From: Lachnospiraceae bacterium JC7
Lineage (GTDB): Bacteria > Bacillota > Clostridia > Lachnospirales > Lachnospiraceae
Direction: 5' to 3'
Assembly: GCA_000513555.1 (NCBI GenBank)
Contig: ALYD01000029.1
Coordinates: 1-42,254 of the forward strand
DNA: 42,254 bases
A program made the position numbers and the translations under genes. The notes beneath the pieces are model-generated. The model worked only from the letters and a program-made list of their open reading frames with translations, was not told the origin of the DNA and searched no databases. Every line of letters starts with the position of its first letter. Within the stretch, counting starts at the first letter, position 1. Of this stretch, positions 26,242 through 34,687 are shown in pieces.

Positions 26242-26307
26242 TCGTTATACCCGTATAATAACATTGATAACTTATGTTGTCATTATACCCATAGTATAAA
26301 ATTCGCA
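26242..26307. repeat. Two-copy TTATACCC element in a promoter region
   Basis: CGTTATACCCGTATAATA and CATTATACCCATAGTATA are related sequences about 38 bp apart, upstream of the 48-codon gene. Each contains a TATAA(T/C)-like -10 on the minus strand. They could be duplicated promoters or an operator pair. Confidence 0.5.
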
Positions 26308-26380
26308 GTACATGGTTACATTCTTTTTTCACCTATATCCACTCGGCAGGTACACTTTTTAGCCGGCATCTCTTCCGTGC

Positions 26381-26902
26381 TTATCTCTCTACCTTAATCT
26401 GGCAGACTTCCATAGCTTGTAGAGCATTTTCATGAGATTGTGGTGTCACTCCGGCACAGCATTTTGCATCCACAATGATCGGAACCTCAGGGCAAAATGC
26501 CTTTGCGATCATGGCATTGCTGATCACGCAGATATCCGTGCAAAGTCCAATTATCGTGATAGATTCCAGCGGATCCTCAGCATTCATCTGTGCAAGCATC
26601 AGCCCTAATTCTGATGAGCCGAAAGTCACCTTGTCGATAGCCTCATTCGTCCGAAGCTCATCCAACTCCGAACGAATCTTCCAGCCGTCTGTTCCCTTGA
26701 TGCAATGAGTAACCGGAAGATTACTCCCTTCCTGCGTCTCCAAATAGTTTTCAAAATGGGTGTCACGGGTAAAAAGAATCGTCCCATCAAAGCTTTCAAT
26801 TTTCTTTTTCACTGCAGGAACGATTGCAACGGCTTCCTTTGTGCCAAGAGCGCCATCAATAAAATCATTCTGCATATCGATTACAAGTAATAGTTTCTGC
26901 AT
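26381..26902 (-). CDS. Isochorismatase-family cysteine hydrolase (nicotinamidase-like)
   Basis: This 173-residue protein has the aspartate of VIDMQNDFIDGALG (D10), a downstream lysine, and the nucleophile region IIGLCTDICVISNAMIAKA (cysteine of the CTDICV block). This is the catalytic triad of nicotinamidase/isochorismatase hydrolases. The start was chosen by AAAGGAG 8 bases before the ATG; the frame is open 20 codons further without a ribosome site. Nicotinamidase (NAD salvage) is plausible. Its upstream region shares a duplicated promoter cassette with the methyltransferase at 40719. Confidence 0.88.
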   Translation of the reverse strand: MQKLLLVIDMQNDFIDGALGTKEAVAIVPAVKKKIESFDGTILFTRDTHFENYLETQEGSNLPVTHCIKGTDGWKIRSELDELRTNEAIDKVTFGSSELGLMLAQMNAEDPLESITIIGLCTDICVISNAMIAKAFCPEVPIIVDAKCCAGVTPQSHENALQAMEVCQIKVER

Positions 26903-26982
26903 AATATCTGCTCCTTTATATTTCGTGTACTCAGTTATTAACGTGTATCCCATACTCAGCACACAAATTATCGTATAATCTT

Positions 26983-27083
26983 ACTCATATTTCACTCATT
27001 TTTAAATTTGTTTAAACTCATAGACATATTTATTATATCCTAAAGCTCAAACAAAATATAATTGAACCTTAAAGATTAAGGTA
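26983..27083. repeat. Duplicated promoter cassette, copy A
   Basis: About 100 bp, roughly 85% identical by eye to 41318-41420. Both contain the palindrome ACCTTAA-TCT-TTAAGGT and a TATAAT-like box on the minus strand (about 27042-27047 here), upstream of a minus-strand gene. Confidence 0.75.
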
Positions 27084-27214
27084 TGCAGATCTGTTTGGAG
27101 ATATACTACATCATGATCTGTACATTAAAAACAACAATTCTTTCGTTCTTTTCGTGAATATACTTGAATCCTGTTTTTAAAAGTCCGTTTTTATCAATTA
27201 ATCCGACTATGGTC

Positions 27215-28147
27215 TTATACGAATGACAGTTTCATCTGCCCATCGACCCATGATTTTTGCTGTACATCATGTATTTTGTCTCCGACAGAATAATTCCCTA
27301 TCAAAAATGGTGACTTTGGATCATGTAATTTGCTTCGCGATAGAACTATTTCCGGTTCTGCATTGGCATAGCAGTATTTACATAGATGCCTGCAGGTATT
27401 ATAAGCACCTATATCGCATGTGAGGTAACAATCACATTCCGCCCTTGCACCCTTTTTCTTAGGCGCGTCAAGCCGCTTTCCGATAGCTTTCTCATAATCA
27501 CTTATCCTCATGCACCCCCCGCAATCGGCACCATATTTTGATAGTTCATCACCTTCAGCACATGGCTTTACCTTCATTCCGTGTAAGGACGCAATCTTTA
27601 TCATTTCTTTTCCAAGTCTTAGCATCTGTTCCTTGGTCACTTCTCTTGCTTCAGGGAAATTTCGCCTTACTTTTGGAAAAAGGTCAATGAAGCTGATGAC
27701 AACCGTTTCTGTACATCCTTCAAGGGATGCTGCTATCTGTTCAAATGCATGTATATGATACTCTTCTGTATATCTGTCAGAAATGAAGATCGGATCATAG
27801 CGCCATCCCATGGAATTCTTTCCAATCATTTGAGACAGATTTTTGAAATCTTCTATCAGCTTATGCTTATCCGGTACATTAGGTTCGATATCTCTGCCAT
27901 ATGGAGTTATCGTCACGAACCAGTACTGACCATATTCTTTAAGAAGGTTCATGTATTTAAACATTGGTGACGGATTTTTTGTACAGAACCCAATTACATC
28001 AACAACATCAGGTGAAAGACGGTATCGGCTGACCTGCTCAGGATTATAAGGATTACGTACACATACAAATCCTTCTTTTAGTCTGTTGGAAAACCATTCC
28101 GAATAGAATGCAGGTATGTCCGTCCTCTGTCCTGTGTTTATAATCAT
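27215..28147 (-). CDS. DUF1848 family protein with radical-SAM-like cysteine cluster
   Basis: This 310-residue protein has the family start INTGQRTDIPAFYSEWF and DVIGFCTKNPSPM. The C-terminal cysteine cluster includes NTCRHLCKYCYANA (C-x3-C-x2-C) plus CGGCMR and CDCYLTCD upstream. The CxxxCxxC spacing at the C-terminal end recalls radical-SAM 4Fe-4S binding, which is unusual since that motif normally lies near the N-terminus. The function is not known. The start is by AAGGCGGTGG upstream of the ATG. It is a single gene. Confidence 0.88.
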   Translation of the reverse strand: MIINTGQRTDIPAFYSEWFSNRLKEGFVCVRNPYNPEQVSRYRLSPDVVDVIGFCTKNPSPMFKYMNLLKEYGQYWFVTITPYGRDIEPNVPDKHKLIEDFKNLSQMIGKNSMGWRYDPIFISDRYTEEYHIHAFEQIAASLEGCTETVVISFIDLFPKVRRNFPEAREVTKEQMLRLGKEMIKIASLHGMKVKPCAEGDELSKYGADCGGCMRISDYEKAIGKRLDAPKKKGARAECDCYLTCDIGAYNTCRHLCKYCYANAEPEIVLSRSKLHDPKSPFLIGNYSVGDKIHDVQQKSWVDGQMKLSFV

Positions 28148-28429
28148 TAAAACCACCGCCTTACAATACAATATGCTGCTGAATTTTATATCTACAGTAT
28201 TTAGTATACCACCGCATCATCCCCAGTATAGCCACCAATCGAACCCGGCTTAATCTGTATACATGTATAGCCAAGTTTCATTTGTTTGCTATTTGTTTTT
28301 GTTTGATATATCATCATTTTATTCCCTGGAATCAATTCAACAAGTACGAACATTTATATAACATAGTCACATTTATGATACTATTGCAGAAAATCAAGAA
28401 TAAAAATCCAAGAAGATATTAGATCAGAT
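28148..28429. other. Intergenic DNA, no gene recognised
   Basis: A/T-rich, with no frame of family character, no terminator hairpin and no repeat seen apart from faint similarity of its right end to the region upstream of the NUDIX gene. Confidence 0.5.
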
Positions 28430-28537
28430 TGAATTATTCAGATTTGAATATATTGAAGCATTAAAGAAATGTAATTCTAAGACAAACGATAAACCGGAGG
28501 CTTCTCTGAGGAAGGTGAACGCATAGAGGAAACCGCT
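28430..28537 (+). repeat. Rearranged copy of the NUDIX gene 5' region
   Basis: Bases 28494-28537 are identical (44 bp) to 34872-34915 inside the NUDIX gene. The preceding about 42 bases match the NUDIX upstream region (34641-34683) with about 5 differences. The two pieces meet at CCGGAGGCT, which occurs twice in the NUDIX locus (34675-34683 and 34872-34880), so the intervening 197 bp were lost by short-repeat recombination. Confidence 0.88.
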
Positions 28538-29186
28538 TCGTCTTAGACATGGCTTCGGCATCATTACCTTGCCCCTGCCACGCATAAATATTTCTTCTTC
28601 AACAGGATTCAATGCTTCCTGAAGCGCAAGGTTGAGATTGGTGGCCCCCACAACTCCTCTCTGCATCGGTGTCAGCACCTGAATCTGGGAAGGCTCCACA
28701 TGATAGTATTTTGGCAGATTGTTCTGCACCAGTTTCACGATTTCTCCGGCAACAGCTTCCACATCCTCATTTTCCATAAAAAAGAAGTCAGTTCCTTTTC
28801 CATTACTGATATCCGGCATTTTCCCTTCATTGATCCTGTGGGCATTCATGACGATACGGCTGGTCTGAGCCTGTCGGAAAATCCTTGTGAGTCTTATCAC
28901 CGGAAATGCCATCGAATCGATCATATCTCTGAGGACATTTCCTGCACCTACAGACGGCAGCTGGTCAATGTCTCCAACCATAATAAGTCTCATAGTTGGA
29001 GGTATTGCCTTAAGAAGTGAGTTCATAAGTATAATATTTATCATGGAGCATTCATCTATAATCAGCACATCACCCTCAAGAGGATTGTCTTCATTCTTCT
29101 GATTTTACCTTACACTTCATCACGGAGTAACCGTTCTCAGGATTCTGATATGTGATTCTCTCAACTACACAACGAATTTTCTGCAT
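28538..29186 (-). pseudogene. recD2: Collapsed recD2-like helicase gene
   Basis: The first 31 codons (MQKIRCVVERITYQNPENGY, then KCKVKSEE) match the N-terminus of RecD2/YrrC helicases. A deletion then joins them, out of frame, to the Walker B and following region: [42 protein letters not shown] and [13 protein letters not shown]. Several hundred codons between them (helix-hairpin-helix and Walker A) and the C-terminus are gone. The left end is cut where the NUDIX-derived repeat begins. It is a clear relic. Confidence 0.88.
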
Positions 29187-29292
29187 TAACTTTTATTTAT
29201 CCACTGTATCTTCCTTAATACTGTACTTTATCAATGTATTCTTTTTCATCAAAAAGTATTCTGGTTAGTGTTTATATACCAACCAAGTACCA

Positions 29293-29330
29293 TGAGAACC
29301 GGCTCACAGTATTCTGCAAGCCGGTTCTCA
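29293..29330. terminator. Strong hairpin after the DUF2992 gene
   Basis: A perfect 12-bp stem (29293-29304 with 29319-29330) and a 14-base loop. The U-run on the minus strand is poor, so termination is likely but not certain. Confidence 0.65.
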
Positions 29331-29342
29331 TAGGAGAAACAC

Positions 29343-29759
29343 TTAGTGTCCCTTGTGCTTCTCCTTCCTTTTTTGCTGCTTCAGATCAAATTGTTTCTGT
29401 CTTTCAGCTTCCCGCATCTCTTTCTTATTCTGTCTGCGTTCAACCATCATTTCTTCCCGTTGCTTCTGCAAAGCCTGCTGGGACTTGGTTCCAATGCCGG
29501 TATTTTGCATCTGCTTCACAGCATTTCGCTGTCTTCGCTTGGGATTATCAGCAGTCTTTTTAAATCTGACTTCCACAGCCGGACTGAATTTCAGCTCGCC
29601 ATAGTATTTGAGTATAAAATCCCGGACTTCGTTATCCTTAGGTTCTGATCCAAATGTCATTTTGCTGACCGACAATCTGTCATCAGATACTTTTTCGAAA
29701 ACACCAACCCAGAACGGATCCTCAAAAAATATCGTGAGCTTGCCACTCATTTTGTCCAT
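29343..29759 (-). CDS. yjdF: DUF2992 (YjdF) family protein
   Basis: This 138-residue protein begins with the diagnostic SGKLTIFFEDPFWVGVFEK and continues KMTFGSEPKDNEVRDFIL.YY. It ends in a very basic, Gln/Lys/Arg-rich helical tail (about 80-138) likely to bind nucleic acid or form a coiled coil. The function is not established; the gene is the usual partner of yjdF-motif RNAs, and a matching leader lies just upstream. GGAGGG lies 6 bases before the ATG and can be masked by the leader. Confidence 0.9.
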   Translation of the reverse strand: MDKMSGKLTIFFEDPFWVGVFEKVSDDRLSVSKMTFGSEPKDNEVRDFILKYYGELKFSPAVEVRFKKTADNPKRRQRNAVKQMQNTGIGTKSQQALQKQREEMMVERRQNKKEMREAERQKQFDLKQQKRKEKHKGH

Positions 29760-29774
29760 AAAGTTCCCTCCTTA

Positions 29775-29866
29775 AAGCTTTTGGACAAAGAATGGACAAC
29801 CCGGAGGGGCAGGTTACTTACCTCACTTCAAAAATGAGACGGCCGGGCTACCTACCGGCTCTGGTA
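29775..29866 (-). promoter_or_regulatory. Candidate yjdF-motif riboswitch
   Basis: The leader of the DUF2992 gene folds into GCCGG/CCGGC, CTCA/TGAG and AACC/GGGTT hairpins. It carries a CCCCTCC stretch complementary to the GGAGGG ribosome site, a sensible on/off device at translation. yjdF-motif RNAs upstream of this gene family bind aromatic (azaaromatic) compounds. Assignment rests on gene context and fold; I could not score it against a covariance model. Confidence 0.6.
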
Positions 29867-29880
29867 CATAAATAATGCAC

Positions 29881-29935
29881 GTTGCGTTTTTATCTTTGTC
29901 TTTTCATATTTATATGAAGCGTCTTATGACGCAAC
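29881..29935. promoter_or_regulatory. Symmetric elements between GNAT gene and riboswitch
   Basis: TTCATAT-TT-ATATGAA (about 29903-29918), a GCGTC-TTAT-GACGC hairpin (29919-29932) and the outer GTTGCGT/ACGCAAC pair (29881-29887, 29929-29935). Together they could hold the GNAT terminator and the promoter or operator of the DUF2992 gene. Confidence 0.45.
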
Positions 29936-29966
29936 ATAAACATTTATATAATACTTTTCACCTTTC

Positions 29967-30512
29967 CTATAATGTCTTATACATGTAGATCACTTCCTGA
30001 TACCCGCTTATTCTTGACTCAAACCCCCTGGGATTACGTCCGAATTCCACAAAACCCATAGCCCTGTACATTTCTACAGCCCATTTATTATCGGCAACGA
30101 CATTTAGTTCAAGCTGAACAAATCCGGCATTCCGGGCACATTCAATAGATGCCTCCGTAATGGCTTTTCCGATGCCAAGTCCCCAGTATTCCTGCAATAT
30201 ACATACTCCGAAATCAGCACGGTGTCTCAGTTTATGTATTGTTCCTATTGCTTCAAAACCTCCTATCCCCACGATTTTGTCATCCACAATAGCAACAAGC
30301 TCCATTTCATTAGGACTCTTCGTCTTATCTGAAAGAAACTTAGCCTCCTTTTCAGGATCAAAACAGTTTTCATCAGGATATGCAAGTAAATAATCTGTCT
30401 CTGCATGGGTCCTGTTAAAAACATCATATACTTCCAGACCGTCCGGTTCATCACCATTCCTGAGAAGTGCCATTTTCCCATTTTTTAGAATAATGCTTTT
30501 TCTATAAATCAT
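29967..30512 (-). CDS. GNAT-family N-acetyltransferase
   Basis: This 181-residue protein has the acetyl-CoA loop LQEYWGLGIGKAITEASIE (Q/R-x2-G-x-G/A type) and the following ELNVVADNKWAVEMYRAMGFVEFG. This is RimI/RimJ-like small-molecule or protein acetyltransferase architecture. The acceptor is unknown. It is a single gene with GGAAAG before the ATG. Confidence 0.9.
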   Translation of the reverse strand: MIYRKSIILKNGKMALLRNGDEPDGLEVYDVFNRTHAETDYLLAYPDENCFDPEKEAKFLSDKTKSPNEMELVAIVDDKIVGIGGFEAIGTIHKLRHRADFGVCILQEYWGLGIGKAITEASIECARNAGFVQLELNVVADNKWAVEMYRAMGFVEFGRNPRGFESRISGYQEVIYMYKTL

Positions 30513-30620
30513 TTTCTGTTCTTTCCATTTTACTAATTAATTCAGTAACTTACATTACTTAATTCTTAATGTATTCCATCTACCCTATGCTGTCCAATCC
30601 CTGATTATCGTTTAAGACAC

Positions 30621-33600
30621 TCAACTGTACGGATCGTACTCATTTCCCCATTCTTTTCTTTCCTGTCCGGAAGGGACACGATTATAGTATGTCTTGCTCC
30701 CGGTAGAGGTGGACTGTAACATTATTCGATCGTTACGCTTTAGTGTCACTATATAATCGAAGTCGACGTTCTTGAAGTGCAAGGTAAGGGTATCTCCATC
30801 CACTTTATAGGAATCATAGAACAGTTGATTCTCACCACTGTTAGGCAGTCTCATATATTTTTCCGTAATGATGATTCTCATATCCATAACGCGGTCGTAA
30901 CTGTCAAGAACAACACCTTCCGTTTTATACTGGCCAAGGAATGGTGTAATGTCATCCTTCTCTTTCTCTGAGACATCAGATTTTGGCCCCGTATAGTCAG
31001 TCTCTCCGATCCGGAAGTATTCCTGAATAGTACACTGGAATTCCGGTAATTCTTTCTCATCCCAGTCTTCCAGATAGGGCATAATATCAAGTTCGGTTGT
31101 CTTTCCCTCCTTTTCTGGATTAAATCTCACCTCAAAGACTACTCCATCCTCCCGCTCCAATGTCATCAGTATCCCCATTTCATCAGCTATAGAGGCAAGG
31201 CTATTCATTGAAAAGAACTTATCCTGGTTCATTTTTGGAATAGTTACCTCCAGCTTCTTGCCGTCTTTTCCAGTCTTTAACTCCGGCTTTTCGGGAGCTA
31301 ACATAGCACAGAGCTCAAATCCAGGCTTATTGCCGTTCGGAATGCGGAGCAGCTCAGAGATATAAACCAGACGCTCCCCCGGGTCATTTAGACTCTGTAC
31401 CGGTAAAAAGAAGATATTGTGCTCTGGATCCACTTCCTGAATCGGTTTTTGATGTGTCATATCAAAGGTGACCCGAATCTCATACAAGCCTCTGCCGGGA
31501 TTCCCGGAACTTGAATAAGTACCTGAATGACCTGTGTCAAGCCCTGAAATAACCAGAGCATAATCCTTATATTGGGGAATTGCAATCTGGAGACGGTTAT
31601 AGCACAGATTCGGTGCATCTGTATAAACCATATCATTTCGACTGAAATACAGACCGCCCTTTTGTGAAACAGGCTCATTCGCACCGTATATGCTGGCATT
31701 AACTTTAGACGGGGGAAGTTTTCCATCCCTGAGCTCACAAAGGAATGCGTCATAGGAATTCTTCTGCTCCTCGTCAGTCATGTTCCAGGCCAGTGCCACT
31801 GTACGCGAAAAGGACTGTCCGGCGCTGAAAGACTCCATTAATTTGCCCATGGTGATATTTCCGTGTTTTTTGCACATGTATTCCAGATAATTAGCCTCAT
31901 TGTATCCTGAATCGTTGTACTGTGACTTATTATCCGGCAGTTTATCCAGAGGTACCGCCATATATTCCCACTGATTCCATAAGGTCAGCACATGACTCTG
32001 AATTTGTGTTTCATCTTCGACGGTAAATCCGGATGCCGCGCAGTGTGGAAGAAGTCCCCGGTCAAGAAAGCTTGTAAATGCCTGAGCTTCCACTACATTT
32101 GCCTGGGCCTCAAACAGCCGTACATTGGAAGTGTAAGCCGATCCTATAGCTGAACTGTAATACATGAACTGAGATACATGAAACAGTTCGTGGACCATGG
32201 TCAGAAGCATGTTTTCCATACCTACACGGTCATAGTCCTGAGGCTCAATCATTTCTCCCAAATCATGATCCAGTATCTGCGAATCTCCGGAAACACCATA
32301 ATCCGGTCGGAAAGAAGCATCCGGAAAAGAAAGGGGGTTCACGCTATCGCCGGAAGAAACAGTTTTCTTCCCGCTTTTTGGATAAAGCACTTCCTCGAAA
32401 CCAAGATTTACTGTAATGCCTTTATATAACAGCTTATGGGTATCGGCCTCTGTATCCTCCAGTTTTCTTTTCAGCAGAATTTCCACCTGGTAGGAAGGCA
32501 TCTTTGCACTCTGCTCCGGTCCTGTAAGATAATCCCAGGCAAGCTCCGCCGAGTGATAAAGTTCTTTGATCACATCGGGATAACTTTCAGCCAGTTCGTT
32601 TTTCAGTTCCTGATATTGCGAATCCCTGTCACACAGCTCCTTCCAGGTTTTTAACACATCACTTCTACGTGCTGTGTCGGCTTGTGCTGTAAGAACCACC
32701 TGTCCGTTGGAAGTTGTCCGATACATCTCTTCGGGGATCGCCTTAAGCGCTTCTTCGTACAGTTCCCTGGAACGGACGGTAAGCGCTTTGTCAAGCTCCA
32801 CACTGCGGTCAGAAAACTCTCCGAAATGTTCAAAGTCTTCCACGGCCCATTCCAGAATAAAGTGCTGGTTTCCGATGCCGGTCCGCGTTTTATTTTTATA
32901 ATAACTATAGTCATAATTCTCCACATAGACGGGAACTCCGATCATCGTAAGGACCGCTGCAGTTCCTACAATTATGGCACTTACACTGTTCTGCTTGCTT
33001 GAATAGCGGATCTTACGCCCGTCGCATTCTGTAGAATATGGAAAGATACTTCCGTTTTCATCCATTCGGACCACCATGACCTGATCCATGAGAGATTCCG
33101 GGATTCCGAGTGTCTCCATGTCGAGCTCTACCTCATAGGTGCCAGGGAGATACTCCTCGGACCTAAGTCCCGCATCCACGTCAAATGCGGCAACCACCAG
33201 GGCATGATCATCCAGTCGATCGGCTGTTTTTTCGATTTCCTCATCTGTCGCCTGACGCACCTTGAATTCCCGGTTCTTATCGAGGGCATTCCTGCCTGCT
33301 GTGATCCTCATTCCCTCAATAGGCGTGATATCCAGAGGATCGCTGTTCCCTCCGCCGGTATGGTTAACTGTATCCGTTATGCTTTCTGTCACTATCACTC
33401 CCGGTTTTGTATCTGAGCTCTTGGCCCGCAGATAGCCCGGCTGCCAAAAGCTTACGAGTATAGCTTCGACCGCCAGAACAACCGAAAGGATGATGTTGAT
33501 CAACATTATAATGTGGAAGCGGTCTTCCTTCTTTACATAAGGTGGGATACCTGTATTATTATTTGGGGGGAGCGGCATCTGAGAGACCGGGTGTCCGCAG

Positions 33601-33662
33601 TTTCGACAGAATTTTGTCCCGGGGGTCAGCTTTGTACCGCAGTTCCTGCAGAAGTTTGCCAT
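30621..33662 (-). CDS. Large zinc-ribbon, membrane-anchored protein with HExxH metallopeptidase-like motif
   Basis: In this 1013-residue protein residues 1-25 are a zinc ribbon (C5-x2-C8, C19-x2-C22) and one membrane helix lies at about 48-72. The remaining about 940 residues should be extracellular. A gluzincin-like site H491-E-L-F-H495 is followed by LFEAQANVVEAQAF (E518 or E525 as third ligand), in a mostly helical segment. The C-terminal part is beta-rich. The helicase-free, signal-free layout (zinc ribbon inside, enzyme outside) recurs in clostridial surface proteins of unknown role. AAGGAGG lies 7 bases before the ATG and overlaps the stop region of the preceding gene, 12 bases away, so the two are coupled. 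Confidence 0.82.
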   Translation of the reverse strand: MANFCRNCGTKLTPGTKFCRNCGHPVSQMPLPPNNNTGIPPYVKKEDRFHIIMLINIILSVVLAVEAILVSFWQPGYLRAKSSDTKPGVIVTESITDTVNHTGGGNSDPLDITPIEGMRITAGRNALDKNREFKVRQATDEEIEKTADRLDDHALVVAAFDVDAGLRSEEYLPGTYEVELDMETLGIPESLMDQVMVVRMDENGSIFPYSTECDGRKIRYSSKQNSVSAIIVGTAAVLTMIGVPVYVENYDYSYYKNKTRTGIGNQHFILEWAVEDFEHFGEFSDRSVELDKALTVRSRELYEEALKAIPEEMYRTTSNGQVVLTAQADTARRSDVLKTWKELCDRDSQYQELKNELAESYPDVIKELYHSAELAWDYLTGPEQSAKMPSYQVEILLKRKLEDTEADTHKLLYKGITVNLGFEEVLYPKSGKKTVSSGDSVNPLSFPDASFRPDYGVSGDSQILDHDLGEMIEPQDYDRVGMENMLLTMVHELFHVSQFMYYSSAIGSAYTSNVRLFEAQANVVEAQAFTSFLDRGLLPHCAASGFTVEDETQIQSHVLTLWNQWEYMAVPLDKLPDNKSQYNDSGYNEANYLEYMCKKHGNITMGKLMESFSAGQSFSRTVALAWNMTDEEQKNSYDAFLCELRDGKLPPSKVNASIYGANEPVSQKGGLYFSRNDMVYTDAPNLCYNRLQIAIPQYKDYALVISGLDTGHSGTYSSSGNPGRGLYEIRVTFDMTHQKPIQEVDPEHNIFFLPVQSLNDPGERLVYISELLRIPNGNKPGFELCAMLAPEKPELKTGKDGKKLEVTIPKMNQDKFFSMNSLASIADEMGILMTLEREDGVVFEVRFNPEKEGKTTELDIMPYLEDWDEKELPEFQCTIQEYFRIGETDYTGPKSDVSEKEKDDITPFLGQYKTEGVVLDSYDRVMDMRIIITEKYMRLPNSGENQLFYDSYKVDGDTLTLHFKNVDFDYIVTLKRNDRIMLQSTSTGSKTYYNRVPSGQERKEWGNEYDPYS

Positions 33663-33674
33663 ACCATTTCCTCC

Positions 33675-34478
33675 TTATGGTCTTACCAGAAACAAATATC
33701 CCACGATCCCGTCAGGCCAGTAAAGTTTCCCATGCGCATACATACGATCACCGATCGTATAGATATCCGTCACCTGAATCCTGCCGGTACCTTCTGCTTC
33801 GATATCACCGGCCTCATTGACAAAACCGTGGAAGACAGAATCCTGTGTATTATCTTCAGAGGCTTCTCCGCTTTTGCCTCCACTCCTCGTATAATACCAG
33901 TCGATGTGCAGTTCAAGTTCATCCATCGTGCCTTCGATCTCCATATTGGCCAGCCTTTCCATCGCGATAGCGTCATCCAAGATATAGCATTTCCAGCCAC
34001 CGAGTGCTTCTTCAAAGCCAATCGATTCTGCTTCTTTAGGAAGATTTCCTGTTAGTATCTCCGTCGTGACCCATTTGAAATCTTTAATATTTGGCAGCTC
34101 ATTGGTATCATAGGCAGAAATATCACGGAGACTTTCTTCCTTTTTGTCGATACCGGGATGAAGCCACTTATCTGCTTCTGAGACCAGCCATGTGCTTTCC
34201 GACTCTAAAGGCAGTGACCCTTCTTTGATTGTTCCAGAATCAGGTTTCGTTTCCTGCGTGCTTTCAGAGTGTTCAGTCCGGGCATACACGTCAGTGGTCT
34301 CGGTAGATAAAGACGTTACCGCCATGGTTGTTTCTGTTTCTTTTTCTGTATAGGTTTCCACAGCTGTTGCGGGGATGTTCTCCGGATCGGTTCCCGCAGA
34401 CATTACTGAAACGATGATCATGATAAGCAGTACGATATCAGCCACGGCAAGTATAGGAGTGAAAATGAATTTTTTCAT
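33675..34478 (-). CDS. Membrane-anchored extracellular protein of unknown function
   Basis: This 267-residue protein starts MKKFIFTPILAVADIVLLIM as one uncleaved helix or signal anchor. A Thr/Glu-rich linker (to about 115) and a globular domain with paired Trp/Tyr and GDRMYAHGKLYWPDG near the end follow. AGGATGG precedes the ATG chosen. It is directly upstream of, and coupled to, the zinc-ribbon HExxH gene. The shared operon and shared outside location suggest a partner, substrate or inhibitor of that protein. No family is recognised. Confidence 0.75.
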   Translation of the reverse strand: MKKFIFTPILAVADIVLLIMIIVSVMSAGTDPENIPATAVETYTEKETETTMAVTSLSTETTDVYARTEHSESTQETKPDSGTIKEGSLPLESESTWLVSEADKWLHPGIDKKEESLRDISAYDTNELPNIKDFKWVTTEILTGNLPKEAESIGFEEALGGWKCYILDDAIAMERLANMEIEGTMDELELHIDWYYTRSGGKSGEASEDNTQDSVFHGFVNEAGDIEAEGTGRIQVTDIYTIGDRMYAHGKLYWPDGIVGYLFLVRP

Positions 34479-34687
34479 AACTTGTCCATCCTGTAAATAA
34501 CACGAATACACAATACGTTAATTACATCTTACTATATATATCTGACGTTAGCCATGGTAGTATAAATAGGTAAGATCAAAATAGATGTAGATATTGAAAA
34601 AGCTGTTGAATTCTCAAAAGTCATTGAAAAATATAGATAAGTTAAAGAAATTTAATTCTAATACAAGCAATCAACCGGAGGCTGACA

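Noticed and set aside
26983..27083. MerR-type operator
   Set aside because: The palindrome resembles MerR sites, but it does not lie in a 19-20 bp spacer between recognisable -35 and -10 boxes on either strand.
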